Assembly (NCBI GenBank): GCA_017502285.1
Contig: JAFVVH010000052.1
Span: forward strand, 1-56,941
Length of the DNA: 56,941 nt
Reading direction: 5' to 3'
Source of the DNA: Oscillospiraceae bacterium
Lineage (GTDB): Bacteria; Bacillota; Clostridia; Oscillospirales; Oscillospiraceae
Both the position numbers and the translations under genes were made by a program. The notes below the pieces were generated by a model, which was given only the letters and a program-made list of their open reading frames with translations, was not told where the DNA came from and made no database searches. Position 1 is the stretch's first letter. Every line of letters starts with the position of its first letter. This document shows positions 1 to 7,971 of the stretch, one piece after another.

Positions 1-53
1 AGGGAGTAGGCGGGTTAAACCGTGCGAGGGTTCGAATCCCTCCTTCTGCGCCA
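1..53 (+). tRNA. tRNA-Ser, 3' part only (cut by the window edge)
   Basis: The window opens inside a tRNA. The T-arm is clear: stem GAGGG, loop TTCGAAT, stem CCCTC at 26-42. It is followed by the 3' acceptor strand, a G discriminator base and an encoded CCA at 51-53. A long variable arm (about 8-25, GCGGG paired with CCGTGC) precedes the T-arm, so this is a class II tRNA. G at the discriminator with a long arm fits serine rather than leucine (usually A). The anticodon lies outside the window, so the isoacceptor is unknown. Confidence 0.8.
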
Positions 54-54
54 G

Positions 55-93
55 AAAAAGACAGGTTTCTTGGAAACCTGTCTTTTTCTTTTA
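55..93 (+). terminator. Rho-independent terminator of the tRNA
   Basis: A perfect 10-bp stem (60-69 with 73-82) with a 3-nt loop is followed by a T-rich tract (83-92), only two bases after the tRNA CCA end. It ends the tRNA transcript before the next gene. Confidence 0.9.
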
Positions 94-127
94 CAAACAA
101 CATTTACTTAAGGAGAGAGAAACAAGC

Positions 128-676
128 ATGACACCGTTCGAAATTTTTGCGCAGGCTGTGGGCATCGCGGCTATGGCCATCATCATTTTTTCCTTCCAAC
201 AGAAGACCCACAAAAAGGTGGTCATGTTCCAGCTATTTGGTTGTATCCTGTTTGCTGCTAACTTTTTTATGCTTGGCGCACTGGTGGGTGCATTTATGAA
301 TGTGGTCAGTGTGTTCCGCGCACTGGTCTATTCTAATAAGGAGAAGTTCCACGGCGATCACAAGGGTTGGATGGCTTTGTTTATGACCCTGTACGTGCTG
401 TTCTATGTACTGACCTTTACCGTGTTCGGCACGGAGTTCACCCTGCGCAACGCTCTTTTGGAGCTGCTGCCCGTCATCGCCATGGTGGTCACTACGATCG
501 GATTCAGCAGCAACAGTGCTAAGCTGGTTCGTCTGTTTGGTCTGGTCAACTCTCCCTGCTGGCTGGTCTACAATCTGGCTAACTTTGCTTTGGGCGGCAT
601 CCTTTGTGAGGTGTTTAGTCTCTGTTCCATCTTCATCGGCATGTTCCGTTACGACCGGAAGAAACAGGAAGTGTAA
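128..676 (+). CDS. YgjV-like inner membrane protein
   Basis: A 182-residue protein with five or so hydrophobic segments: an N-terminal helix (about 8-24), pairs around 33-66 and 83-100, and two near 110-127 and 142-172, with a short basic C-terminus. The layout, the N-terminal Q-KTHKK loop after the first helix and the RALVYS motif fit the YgjV/Imp-YgjV family of small integral membrane proteins of unknown function. A good AAGGAGAG site lies 8-14 nt upstream of the ATG. It sits between a tRNA terminator and a histidinol phosphatase gene. No catalytic residues are evident, so no reaction can be assigned. Confidence 0.75.
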   Translation: MTPFEIFAQAVGIAAMAIIIFSFQQKTHKKVVMFQLFGCILFAANFFMLGALVGAFMNVVSVFRALVYSNKEKFHGDHKGWMALFMTLYVLFYVLTFTVFGTEFTLRNALLELLPVIAMVVTTIGFSSNSAKLVRLFGLVNSPCWLVYNLANFALGGILCEVFSLCSIFIGMFRYDRKKQEV

Positions 677-698
677 AGACAGATGGGAGTTGTGTATC

Positions 699-1514
699 AT
701 GATCAAGAAACAGAATCTGCACACTCATACCATTTATTGTGATGGCACAAATACCCCGGAGCAAATCGTAGAAGCGGCCATTGAAAAAGGCTTTGATTCC
801 ATTGGCTTTTCCGGTCATTCCTACATGTATTATGACAATTATATTTTTCCTGATCGTACGGTGGAATACAAAGCACACATCAACCGGCTGAAAAAGGAGT
901 ATGAGGAAAGACTCAAAATCTATCTCGGGCTTGAAGTTGATTCTTATTCCGGACCGGAAACCGATTTGACAGGGTTTGATTACCTGATCGGGGCGGTGCA
1001 CGAATTGAAGCGTGCAGATCAGTTTTTCAGCATTGATGAGTCTGCTGATAACTTGCGGCAGGTGGTTGAGCAGTATTTTGACGGCGACGGTCTTGCTCTT
1101 GCTCGTGCATATTACGAAGAACTGTCCAGGCTACCCGAATATGGCACCTTTGACATTGTTGCACACTTTGATCTCATCACAAAATACCGCAAGGTAGCAG
1201 CCTTTTTTGACGAAAAGTCAAAGCAGTACCGTGACTATGCCATCGGCGCGGCGGAGGCACTGGCAGGGAAGATCCCGTATTTCGAAGTCAACTCCGGTGC
1301 CATTGCCCGGGGCTACCGCACCACACCTTATCCAGATCCCTTTATTATCAAAGAATTGAAACGGCTGGGTTTTGGGGCGGTCATTACTTCCGACTGTCAT
1401 GACTGTACCAAACTGGACCTGTACTTTGACCAGGCGGAGGAACTGCTGCGCGCCTGTGGCTTCAAGGAACGTTATGTGCTGACGGACAAGGGCTTTAAAC
1501 CCGTTGTCTTATGA
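699..1514 (+). CDS. hisJ: Histidinol-phosphatase, HisJ type (PHP family)
   Basis: A 271-residue PHP-domain metal-dependent phosphatase. HisJ enzymes remove phosphate from L-histidinol phosphate, the penultimate step of histidine synthesis. The N-terminal NLHTHTIYCDG carries the metal-binding HxH, GFSGHSY supplies another His, VAHFDL and TSDCHD supply later metal ligands. I place the start at the ATG at 699, preceded by GGGAG, rather than at longer in-frame starts that overlap the previous gene. No other his gene is beside it, so it is an orphan copy. Another PHP phosphoesterase activity cannot be excluded by sequence alone. Confidence 0.85.
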   Translation: MIKKQNLHTHTIYCDGTNTPEQIVEAAIEKGFDSIGFSGHSYMYYDNYIFPDRTVEYKAHINRLKKEYEERLKIYLGLEVDSYSGPETDLTGFDYLIGAVHELKRADQFFSIDESADNLRQVVEQYFDGDGLALARAYYEELSRLPEYGTFDIVAHFDLITKYRKVAAFFDEKSKQYRDYAIGAAEALAGKIPYFEVNSGAIARGYRTTPYPDPFIIKELKRLGFGAVITSDCHDCTKLDLYFDQAEELLRACGFKERYVLTDKGFKPVVL

Positions 1515-1525
1515 AAATGGATCGA

Positions 1526-1562
1526 AGAATCCCGCCACGGTCAGTCCGTGGCGGGATTCTTT
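1526..1562. terminator. Shared hairpin between convergent hisJ and sigG
   Basis: A perfect 15-bp inverted repeat (1526-1540 with 1546-1560, 5-nt loop) fills the 46-nt gap between hisJ and sigG, which converge here. The T-tracts are short on both strands, but position and stem strength make it a likely bidirectional terminator. Confidence 0.75.
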
Positions 1563-2331
1563 ACAGGCTTTTCCGAATTTGCGCCAGCGCGCCTTTCTCC
1601 AGCCGGGACACCTGCGCCTGAGAAATGCCGATCTCTCCGGACACCTCCATCTGGGTCTTGCCCTGATAGAAGCGCAGGTCAAGGATGTGCCGCTCCCGGT
1701 CGGTCAGGCGGCTCATAGCCTCCTTCAGGGCGATTTGCTCCAACCAGCGTTCATCGGTGTTTTTGGGGTCCTTCACCTGATCCATGACGCACAGAGCGTC
1801 TCCGCTGTCAGAGTAGACCGGCTCATACAGGGAGATGGGGTCGGTGATGGCATCCAGTGCGAAAACGATGTCCTCCCGCTTCATATCCAGAATAGAAGCG
1901 ATCTGCTCGATGGTTGGTTCACGTTGATGCTGGGCCATATAGGCCTCTTTGGCCTGCAGTACCCTATAGGCGGTGTCCCGCATGGCCCGGGACACCCGTA
2001 GGGCGCTGTTGTCCCGCAGATAACGGCGTATCTCACCCACGATCATGGGCACGCCGTAGGTGGAAAAGCGCACGTCCAGCTCGGTGTTGAAGTTGTCGAT
2101 TGCCTTGATCAAACCGATACAGCCAACCTGAAACAGGTCATCTACATTCTCTCCACGATTGGAGAACTTCTGGATAACGGACAGCACAAGACGCAGGTTG
2201 CCTGCGATCAGCTGTTCCCGGGCCTGCCTGTCGCCCTGCTTGGTGCGCAGGAGCAGGGCCTGTATCTCATCGTTTTTCAGCACCTTCAGCTTGGAAGTGT
2301 TTACGCCGCATATCTCTACCTTGTTGTGCAC
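1561..2331 (-). CDS. sigG: RNA polymerase sporulation sigma factor SigG
   Basis: Sigma-G drives late gene expression in the forespore. The N-terminus NKVEICGVNTSKLKVL is the hallmark of SigG. Region 2 (DLFQVGCIGLIKAIDNFN, then STYGVPMIVGEIRRYLRD) and region 4 (GKTQMEVSGEIGISQAQVSRLEK helix-turn-helix) are complete; 256 residues is the normal size. An in-frame TTG lies at 2337, but GTG at 2331 has correct spacing (9 nt) from a strong GGGGGAGG site, so I choose it. That site is buried in a leader hairpin (see 2339-2407). The gene follows hprK on the same strand rather than spoIIG genes. Confidence 0.95.
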   Translation of the reverse strand: MHNKVEICGVNTSKLKVLKNDEIQALLLRTKQGDRQAREQLIAGNLRLVLSVIQKFSNRGENVDDLFQVGCIGLIKAIDNFNTELDVRFSTYGVPMIVGEIRRYLRDNSALRVSRAMRDTAYRVLQAKEAYMAQHQREPTIEQIASILDMKREDIVFALDAITDPISLYEPVYSDSGDALCVMDQVKDPKNTDERWLEQIALKEAMSRLTDRERHILDLRFYQGKTQMEVSGEIGISQAQVSRLEKGALAQIRKSL

Positions 2332-2338
2332 AGACAAA

Positions 2339-2407
2339 AACCTCCCCCGTGATCCACATGTCCAGTATCTCCCTGCGGGAGGCTTTCATGCGGAAACGGG
2401 GGAGGTT
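2339..2407 (-). promoter_or_regulatory. sigG leader hairpin covering the Shine-Dalgarno
   Basis: In the minus-strand transcript the segment 2407-2396 is perfectly complementary over 12 bp to 2350-2339, and the latter contains the GGGGGAGG ribosome binding site of sigG. The 45-nt loop holds a small inner hairpin (2369-2381). Folding would hide the site and lower translation. Because the downstream arm is followed by five U residues, the structure could also terminate hprK transcription. In Bacillus subtilis the sigG leader is reported to form a stem-loop that reduces translation; the functional parallel here is inference. Confidence 0.75.
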
Positions 2408-2450
2408 AAATTTTTAATCGTGAGACGATTTTCGATGGAATTTGCTGTGC

Positions 2451-3392
2451 CTAGTCCTGTACCTGACGGAAGTGATCGTCCATGCGCTGGCTCAGTTCCA
2501 GCGCGGCGTTGTGGCCCATTTTTCGGTTGCGGTTGTTCATGGCGGCAACCTCAAGGATGCTGGCCAGATTTCGACCGGGCTTGACCGGAATGGTCAGAGA
2601 GGGGAGCGAGGTGTCCAGAATTTCGGTATAGGTGGAGTCCATGCCCAGCCGGTCGTAGACCTTGCCTTCCTTCCACGGCTCCAGATTGATCACAAGGTCG
2701 ATCTCCTGCGTGTCCTTGATCGCGCCCATACCGAACAGACGGCGCACATCGATAACACCGATGCCGCGCAGTTCCATATAATGGCGGATCAGATCCGGGG
2801 CGGAGGCCACCAGTTTTCCGGCGTTGTTTTTGATGATTTCCACAGCGTCGTCGGCGATGATGCGGTGACCGCGCTTGATCAGCTCAATGGCTACCTCACT
2901 TTTGCCAACACCCGACTCGCCCTGAATGAGCACACCCTCGCCGTACACCTCCAGCATGACGCCGGAACGGGTGATCTTGGGGGCCAGATGCAGTCGCAGA
3001 CTGCTGATGAGAGTGCTGGTGAACACGGAGGTGGTTTCCTGTGTGCGCAGGACGGTGCAGTCGTACTTTTCCGCCATCTCCATACATTCGGGGAAGGGCT
3101 CGATACCCCGTGTAATGATCAGACCCGGCACCGGGCGGGACAGAAGACGCTCAAAACTGACCCGGCGCTGTTCGGCAGGCAGGCCGGACAGATAAGTGGT
3201 TTCCACAAGACCGAGGACCAGCAGGCGTTGGTCGTCAAAATACTCGAAAAAGCCGGTCAAAGGCAGGCCGGGACGGTTCAGGTCCACGGTATAGATGGGG
3301 CAGTTGCGGTAATCCGTGCCCCCCCGCAGGACCTCCAGATGGAATTCATCGATGATGGTGCCCAGCTTTACGCTGCAGGAATCCTGTGACAT
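2451..3392 (-). CDS. hprK: HPr kinase/phosphorylase
   Basis: A 313-residue bifunctional enzyme that phosphorylates Ser46 of HPr with ATP and reverses it with phosphate, setting carbon catabolite control in Firmicutes. The N-terminal domain is followed by the catalytic domain with P-loop GESGVGKSE (about 155-163) and the family signature MELRGIGVIDVRRLFG (about 205-220). A GAGGGG site precedes the ATG and a clear SigA promoter lies upstream at 3420-3448. It runs opposite to rpmB and lies upstream of sigG. Confidence 0.96.
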   Translation of the reverse strand: MSQDSCSVKLGTIIDEFHLEVLRGGTDYRNCPIYTVDLNRPGLPLTGFFEYFDDQRLLVLGLVETTYLSGLPAEQRRVSFERLLSRPVPGLIITRGIEPFPECMEMAEKYDCTVLRTQETTSVFTSTLISSLRLHLAPKITRSGVMLEVYGEGVLIQGESGVGKSEVAIELIKRGHRIIADDAVEIIKNNAGKLVASAPDLIRHYMELRGIGVIDVRRLFGMGAIKDTQEIDLVINLEPWKEGKVYDRLGMDSTYTEILDTSLPSLTIPVKPGRNLASILEVAAMNNRNRKMGHNAALELSQRMDDHFRQVQD

Positions 3393-3419
3393 AGCGCACC
3401 CCTCTTTCTGTTTTTTCTC

Positions 3420-3448
3420 AGTATAGCTTATTTCTTCTTTGGTTGCAA
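3420..3448 (-). promoter_or_regulatory. SigA-type promoter of hprK
   Basis: On the minus strand, TTGCAA (3448-3443), a 17-bp spacer and TATACT (3425-3420) match the SigA consensus at 5 of 6 bases in each box. The start codon of hprK lies about 28 bp downstream. Confidence 0.75.
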
Positions 3449-3603
3449 GAGCGTTCGGAGCTTTACATTCCGAGTCAATATTTACTTGAAGTGCGGAATG
3501 CCGGACAGGGCGATGGAAGCATCGTGTCTGTGTCAGTCCCGTCTGGCTGAATCAAGAACTGGAAAAAACCTTGGTCTGAATTGAAAAAAATTCAAAAAAG
3601 ACC

Positions 3604-3632
3604 TTGCAATTTGACAAAGTATCTGTTATTAT
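3604..3632 (+). promoter_or_regulatory. SigA-type promoter of rpmB
   Basis: TTGCAA at 3604-3609, a 17-bp spacer and TATTAT at 3627-3632, about 53 bp before the rpmB start. The upstream 20 bp are A-rich, as in strong ribosomal promoters. Confidence 0.75.
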
Positions 3633-3685
3633 ATCTGTCGATGCTCCATGATTTGAGTGTACTTCGAAGCGAGGAGGTAAGCGAA

Positions 3686-3874
3686 ATGGCCAAGTGTGAA
3701 TTCTGCGATAAGGGCGTTGTTTTCGGCATTCAGGTGTCCCACTCCCACCGTCGTTCCAACCGTCCCTGGAAGCCCAACGTGAAGCGCGTCAAGGCGATCG
3801 TGAATGGTGCCCCCACTCATGTGTACGTCTGCACCAGATGCCTCCGTTCCGGTAAGGTCACCCGTGCGGTGTGA
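3686..3874 (+). CDS. rpmB: 50S ribosomal protein L28
   Basis: A 62-residue protein matching bacterial L28 along its length: MAKCEFCDKG at the start, SHSHRRSNRPWKPN in the RNA-binding part and VCTRCLRSGKVTRAV at the end. It keeps both CxxC pairs, so it is the zinc-binding form. The AGGAGGT site 8 nt before the ATG fixes the start. It has its own promoter and terminator, so it is monocistronic. Confidence 0.97.
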   Translation: MAKCEFCDKGVVFGIQVSHSHRRSNRPWKPNVKRVKAIVNGAPTHVYVCTRCLRSGKVTRAV

Positions 3875-3891
3875 TCGAATAAGGCAACATT

Positions 3892-3925
3892 AAAAGCTCC
3901 GTGTCATCTGACACGGAGCTTTTTA
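3892..3925 (+). terminator. rpmB terminator, copy 1
   Basis: AAGCTCCGTGTC and GACACGGAGCTT form a strong stem around a short loop, flanked by A and T tracts, 17 nt after rpmB. The same hairpin is repeated 160 bp downstream. Confidence 0.9.
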
Positions 3926-4054
3926 GTTTTTGATAAATGCTACCTTGTCCTAATGCTGTATAGTGTGGGCGGGGGAGCTCGAGGGGGCGGCAGCCCGCCT
4001 CGAATTAGAACAAATGCTCCCGCAGCCCAGCTTGTTAAGGCGTGCGGCGAGGAG

Positions 4055-4090
4055 AGCTCCGTGTCATCTGACACGGAGCTTTTTGCTTTT
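4055..4090 (+). terminator. Duplicate of the rpmB terminator, copy 2
   Basis: The core GCTCCGTGTCATCTGACACG hairpin at 4056-4080 repeats the one at 3896-3920 exactly, followed by a T-rich tract. The roughly 130 bp between the copies hold no gene that I can support; they contain a GC-rich inverted segment (about 3966-3996). Duplication of a terminator with loss of whatever lay between is a simple explanation. Confidence 0.85.
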
Positions 4091-4146
4091 TTCTCCGGAT
4101 TGGCTGTCTTTTTTTGAGAAAAAGTATTCTAATTGTATGGTGGATT

Positions 4147-4155
4147 TGGTATAAT
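4147..4155 (+). promoter_or_regulatory. Extended -10 promoter of the murB operon
   Basis: TGGTATAAT is a perfect -10 box with the extended TGn element, 65 bp before murB. A -35 candidate (TTCTAA, 17 bp upstream) is weak, as expected for an extended -10 promoter. Confidence 0.65.
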
Positions 4156-4219
4156 GTATTCTGATATAGTTTGGGACTTTATACCCTGCGGGGCTGACCG
4201 GGCAAAAAGGGGAGAGAAT

Positions 4220-5122
4220 ATGGAACACTTTGTGTGTCTGAAGGAACAACTGCATAGTCTGTGCCCATCGCTGGAACTGCGTGTGGACGAGCCGCTGGAA
4301 CGGCATACGTCCTTTCATATCGGCGGGCCGGCGGCATTGATGGCGTTGCCTGCAAATCGTAAGGAAGCGGTGCTGGCAGTGCGTACAGCTGTTCAGTTTG
4401 GTGTGGACCCCTTTTTCCTTGGTAACGGCTCCAATCTGTTGGTAGCGGACGAGGGAGTGGACCGCTTTGTCATCAAAACGTCCAACCTGCGCCAATGTCG
4501 GGTGGACGGAAATTACATTGAGGCTGACAGTGGAATTACCCTTGCCCGACTTGCGGTCTTTGCCCGGGAGCAGGGGCTGACCGGGTTGGAGTTTGCCCAC
4601 GGCATCCCGGGCACACTGGGCGGCGCGGTCACCATGAACGCAGGGGCCTACGGCGGCGAGATGGCTCAGGTGGTGCGGGAAGTGACTGTGCTGACCAAAG
4701 AGGGTAAAGTGGAAACGCTGTATGAGTTCGATTTTGGCTATCGCCACAGCGTCTTTTCCGATGGCGGTTACATGGTTTTGGGCGTGCGCATGGAGCTGGC
4801 TCCCGGCAATCGGGATGACATTGCAAAGCGCATGGAGGAGTTGGCGCAGCAGCGCCAGTCCAAGCAGCCGCTGGAATACCCCAGTGCGGGCAGTGTGTTC
4901 AAGCGTCCGGAGGGCTACTTTGCCGGAGCTCTGATCGAACAGTGCGGTCTCAAAGGCCTTACCGTAGGCGGGGCTCAGGTGTCGGAAAAGCACGCGGGCT
5001 TCATTATCAATCGGGGCGGTGCTACCTGTAACCATGTACTGGAACTGGTGGAGCAGGTGAAACGGCGGGTGTTGGATGAAACCGGTGTTACGTTGGAGAT
5101 GGAAGTGAAAGTGCTGCGCTGA
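4220..5122 (+). CDS. murB: UDP-N-acetylenolpyruvoylglucosamine reductase
   Basis: MurB reduces UDP-GlcNAc-enolpyruvate to UDP-MurNAc with NADPH and FAD in peptidoglycan precursor synthesis. The 300-residue protein has the FAD-binding HTSFHIGGPA and GNGSNLL motifs, then GIPGTLGGAVTMNAGAYGGE and the catalytic region YPSAGSVFKRP with the active serine, and the C-terminal HAGFIINRGGAT. Length and lack of the extra type I insert make it a type II MurB. GGGGAGAG precedes the ATG at 4220. It begins a rightward gene string with rapZ, glmR and whiA. Confidence 0.95.
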   Translation: MEHFVCLKEQLHSLCPSLELRVDEPLERHTSFHIGGPAALMALPANRKEAVLAVRTAVQFGVDPFFLGNGSNLLVADEGVDRFVIKTSNLRQCRVDGNYIEADSGITLARLAVFAREQGLTGLEFAHGIPGTLGGAVTMNAGAYGGEMAQVVREVTVLTKEGKVETLYEFDFGYRHSVFSDGGYMVLGVRMELAPGNRDDIAKRMEELAQQRQSKQPLEYPSAGSVFKRPEGYFAGALIEQCGLKGLTVGGAQVSEKHAGFIINRGGATCNHVLELVEQVKRRVLDETGVTLEMEVKVLR

Positions 5123-5150
5123 GCGGAGCACGCTGCAAAGGATGAACAAG

Positions 5151-6014
5151 ATGGAAATTGTCATTATATCGGGAATGTCCGGCGCGGGAAAGAGCCGTGC
5201 GGCAACGTTTATGGAGGATATGGGCTACTTTTGCGTGGATAATCTGCCCGTCCCTCTCATCACCAAATTTGCTGAACTGGGTATGGCCGGCTCTGAGGAA
5301 TATGAGCGGGTGGTACTGGTCACCGATGTGCGTGCCGGGGGCATGTTTGACAGTCTGTTTCAGGCACTGGATGGGCTGGAGGAAATGAAGTGCCCCTATC
5401 GCATCCTGTTTATGGACTGTGGGGATGATGTGATCATCAAGCGCTATAAAGAGACCCGGCGCAGCCACCCTCTTGCCGAAGAGAGCGACTCTCTGGAACA
5501 GGCCATTGCCCGGGAACGCAAGATGCTTACCCCTCTGCGTGAGCGGGCCGACCATGTGATCGACACCTCCGAGATGCCCACCGCAAAGCTGAAAGGGGAA
5601 CTGCGCCGTCTGTTTGCCCACGGCAGCCAGCGGGAGGAGCCCATGCAGGTGAACGTGACCTCCTTCGGCTTCAAGCACGGTCTGCCCCGTGAGGCTGATC
5701 TGGTGTTTGACGTGCGCTTTCTGCCCAATCCCTTCTACGTGGCCCAGTTACGCCACCAGACCGGGCTGGATGCCGGGGTGAGGGACTATGTGTTCCAGAA
5801 TGGTCAGGTCGAAGAATTCCTGACCCGGCTGGAGGGGTTGATGGAGTATCTTCTGCCCCGCTATGTGGAGGAGGGGAAGACCGCTCTGGTCATTGCCGTT
5901 GGCTGTACCGGCGGCCACCACCGGTCTGTTGCCATCGCCCATGAGCTGTCCCAATTTATTGCGCGAAGAGGGTTTGCGGTGACGGAAAATCACCGGGATC
6001 TGGCGCGGAACTGA
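5151..6014 (+). CDS. rapZ: RapZ/YvcJ family nucleotide-binding protein
   Basis: A 287-residue P-loop protein with GMSGAGKSRA near the N-terminus, the family motif VDNLPVPL and the conserved C-terminal GCTGGHHRSVAIA. In enteric bacteria RapZ is an RNase adaptor that controls glmS; in Firmicutes YvcJ binds and hydrolyses nucleotides and its role is less clear. Two ATGs are available; AAAGG is 9 nt before the one at 5151, so I use it over 5142. It lies 28 nt after murB and 15 nt before glmR, the usual order. Confidence 0.93.
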   Translation: MEIVIISGMSGAGKSRAATFMEDMGYFCVDNLPVPLITKFAELGMAGSEEYERVVLVTDVRAGGMFDSLFQALDGLEEMKCPYRILFMDCGDDVIIKRYKETRRSHPLAEESDSLEQAIARERKMLTPLRERADHVIDTSEMPTAKLKGELRRLFAHGSQREEPMQVNVTSFGFKHGLPREADLVFDVRFLPNPFYVAQLRHQTGLDAGVRDYVFQNGQVEEFLTRLEGLMEYLLPRYVEEGKTALVIAVGCTGGHHRSVAIAHELSQFIARRGFAVTENHRDLARN

Positions 6015-6029
6015 AACGAGGGAATGGGA

Positions 6030-7040
6030 ATGACCTCTTGTACAAATCAGCGTGAGAACGGACCGAAGATCGTTGCCATCGGCGGTGGTACCGGCCTTTC
6101 CACCCTTCTGCGCGGTTTAAAACGGCATACAAAGAATTTAACGGCCATTGTGACCGTGGCCGATGACGGCGGCGGCTCCGGCGTGCTGCGCCGGGAGATC
6201 GGCATGCCGCCTCCCGGCGATATCCGCCACTGTATGGAATCTCTTGCTAATGTGGAACCCATCATGGAGCAGCTGCTGGCCTACCGTTTTCGGGAGGGGT
6301 CTTTGTCTGGTCAGTCCTTCGGAAACCTGCTGCTGGCCGCCCTGAACGGTATCACCGGCTCCTTTGAGGAGGCTGTGACCCAGATGAGTCAGGTGTTGGC
6401 CATCACGGGAAGGGTGCTTCCGGTCACGGGAGCGGACGTACAGCTGGAGGCTGTGTTTGAAAATGGAAGCCGGGTGGTGGGGGAATCCAGCATCTTTGCA
6501 TTTAAGAAAGAGCAAGATTGCCGTATTGCCCATGTCAACTTAATTCCCGCCCGCCCCAAAGCGCTGGATGCCGCGCTGGAAGCGATCGGGCAGGCGGATC
6601 TGATCCTTTTGGGACCGGGCAGCCTTTATACCAGCATCATTCCAAACCTGCTGGTGGACGGTGTGGTAGATGCGCTGTGTCGTGCTTCTGCCCTGAAGAT
6701 GTATATCTGCAACATCATGACTCAGGAAGGGGAGACGGAGGGATACACCGCCGCCGACCACGTAGCTGCTCTGCTGAAGCACGGCGCGCCGGGTATGGTG
6801 GATGTATGCCTTGCCAACAGTGACCCGGTGCGGGAGGGGCTTTTGGAGCGCTACCGCAAGGAGGATGCCGCTCCGCTGGTCATCGACCGGGAGCGGTTTG
6901 AGCAAATGGGTCTTGAATTGGTGGAAGCGCCGCTGGCCAGCCGTACCGGAGATTTGGCCCGCCACTCGGAGGACAGTCTGGCCCGGGCGGTGATGGACTT
7001 GTACCGGCGAAAGGTCTTGGATAAAGAGTTTGGACGTTAA
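6030..7040 (+). CDS. glmR: GlmR/YvcK family UDP-sugar binding protein
   Basis: A 336-residue CofD-like protein. In Bacillus, GlmR (YvcK) binds UDP-GlcNAc, stimulates glucosamine-6-phosphate synthase and is needed for gluconeogenic growth and cell shape. Motifs: IVAIGGGTGLSTLLRGLK at the start, VTVADDGGGSGVLRRE, PPGDIRHC and GPGSLYTSIIPNLLV. The ATG at 6030 is better spaced from GAGGG than the one at 6024. It sits between rapZ and whiA. Confidence 0.93.
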   Translation: MTSCTNQRENGPKIVAIGGGTGLSTLLRGLKRHTKNLTAIVTVADDGGGSGVLRREIGMPPPGDIRHCMESLANVEPIMEQLLAYRFREGSLSGQSFGNLLLAALNGITGSFEEAVTQMSQVLAITGRVLPVTGADVQLEAVFENGSRVVGESSIFAFKKEQDCRIAHVNLIPARPKALDAALEAIGQADLILLGPGSLYTSIIPNLLVDGVVDALCRASALKMYICNIMTQEGETEGYTAADHVAALLKHGAPGMVDVCLANSDPVREGLLERYRKEDAAPLVIDRERFEQMGLELVEAPLASRTGDLARHSEDSLARAVMDLYRRKVLDKEFGR

Positions 7041-7059
7041 AGAAAAATGAGGTGAATGG

Positions 7060-7971
7060 ATGATGTCATTTGCAGCCCGGGCAAAAAGTGAATTGTGCCG
7101 AGCCGCCCTCAGCCGCAAATGCTGTGCGCAGGCGGAGGCTTACGGGGTGCTTCTGTTCTGCAACCTGTTTACAGCCGGTGAAATACGCATCGTGACAGAG
7201 AACGACGCGCTGTGCGCGCGTCTGCCTCAGCTGTTCAAAAAGGCATTTAAGCTGGATTTTGACCGTTTGCCACAGCCGGGCAGCACGGGTAAGCGTACCT
7301 ATGCCTTCACAGCTCCGGAAAAACTGTCTGCCATTCGCGAGGTATACGGCATGGAGGGCGCGGGGGCGGTAGCTCATCACATCAACTTCGCCGTGCTGGA
7401 GGAAAGCTGCTGCCGCCTTGCGTTCCTGCGGGGGGCATTTCTGGCCGGCGGCTCGGTGACTGACCCGGAAAAGAGCTATCATCTGGAGCTGGCTACTTCC
7501 CATTACAACGTCAGCCGAGAGGCGCTGGCGCTGATGCAGGAGTGTGGGTTCAACCCCAAGCAGGCCACCCGAAAGGCCAATTACATCGCCTATTTCAAGC
7601 GCAGTGAAGATATTGAGGATTTTCTTACCGGTATCGGGGCACCCATTGCCGCCATGGATATTATGAATGCCAAGGTGGAAAAGACGCTGCGGGGCAGCGT
7701 TAACCGCCGGGTGAACTGTGATGCGGCCAATCTGGACAAGGCGGTGGAAGCCGCCCAGAGCCAGCTGGAGGCCATCCGCGCGCTGGAACAGTCCGGTGGG
7801 TTGGACATGCTGCCGGACAAGCTGCGGGAGGCGGCTCGTCTGCGCCTGTCCCACCCGGAGGACACCCTTGTTCAGCTGGCTCAGCGGTGTGATCCGCCTA
7901 TTACCAAGTCTGCCCTGAACCACCGTCTGCGTAAGCTGGTGGAGTTGGGGCGGCAGGAAAAGGGAAAATGA
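7060..7971 (+). CDS. whiA: WhiA family DNA-binding protein
   Basis: A 303-residue WhiA: an N-terminal LAGLIDADG-like degenerate homing-endonuclease fold (FLRGAFLAGGSVTDPEKSYHLE at about 124-145) and a C-terminal helix-turn-helix (LREAARLRLSHPEDTLVQLAQ, SALNHRLRKL). WhiA acts in cell division and chromosome organisation in Firmicutes and in sporulation in Streptomyces. Adjacent ATGs at 7060 and 7063 are equally plausible. The stop overlaps the next start (ATGA). Confidence 0.94.
   Translation: MMSFAARAKSELCRAALSRKCCAQAEAYGVLLFCNLFTAGEIRIVTENDALCARLPQLFKKAFKLDFDRLPQPGSTGKRTYAFTAPEKLSAIREVYGMEGAGAVAHHINFAVLEESCCRLAFLRGAFLAGGSVTDPEKSYHLELATSHYNVSREALALMQECGFNPKQATRKANYIAYFKRSEDIEDFLTGIGAPIAAMDIMNAKVEKTLRGSVNRRVNCDAANLDKAVEAAQSQLEAIRALEQSGGLDMLPDKLREAARLRLSHPEDTLVQLAQRCDPPITKSALNHRLRKLVELGRQEKGK

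Noticed and set aside
1-53. tRNA as the phage attachment site
   Set aside because: The prophage ends lie within the cysteine-rich gene at 16.0 and 53.0 kb, far from this tRNA.
3895-4085. Insertion sequence ends
   Set aside because: The two copies are terminator hairpins in direct orientation, with no transposase or target duplication.
4064-5164. Minus-strand frame covering murB
   Set aside because: A composition-driven shadow; murB is complete on the plus strand.
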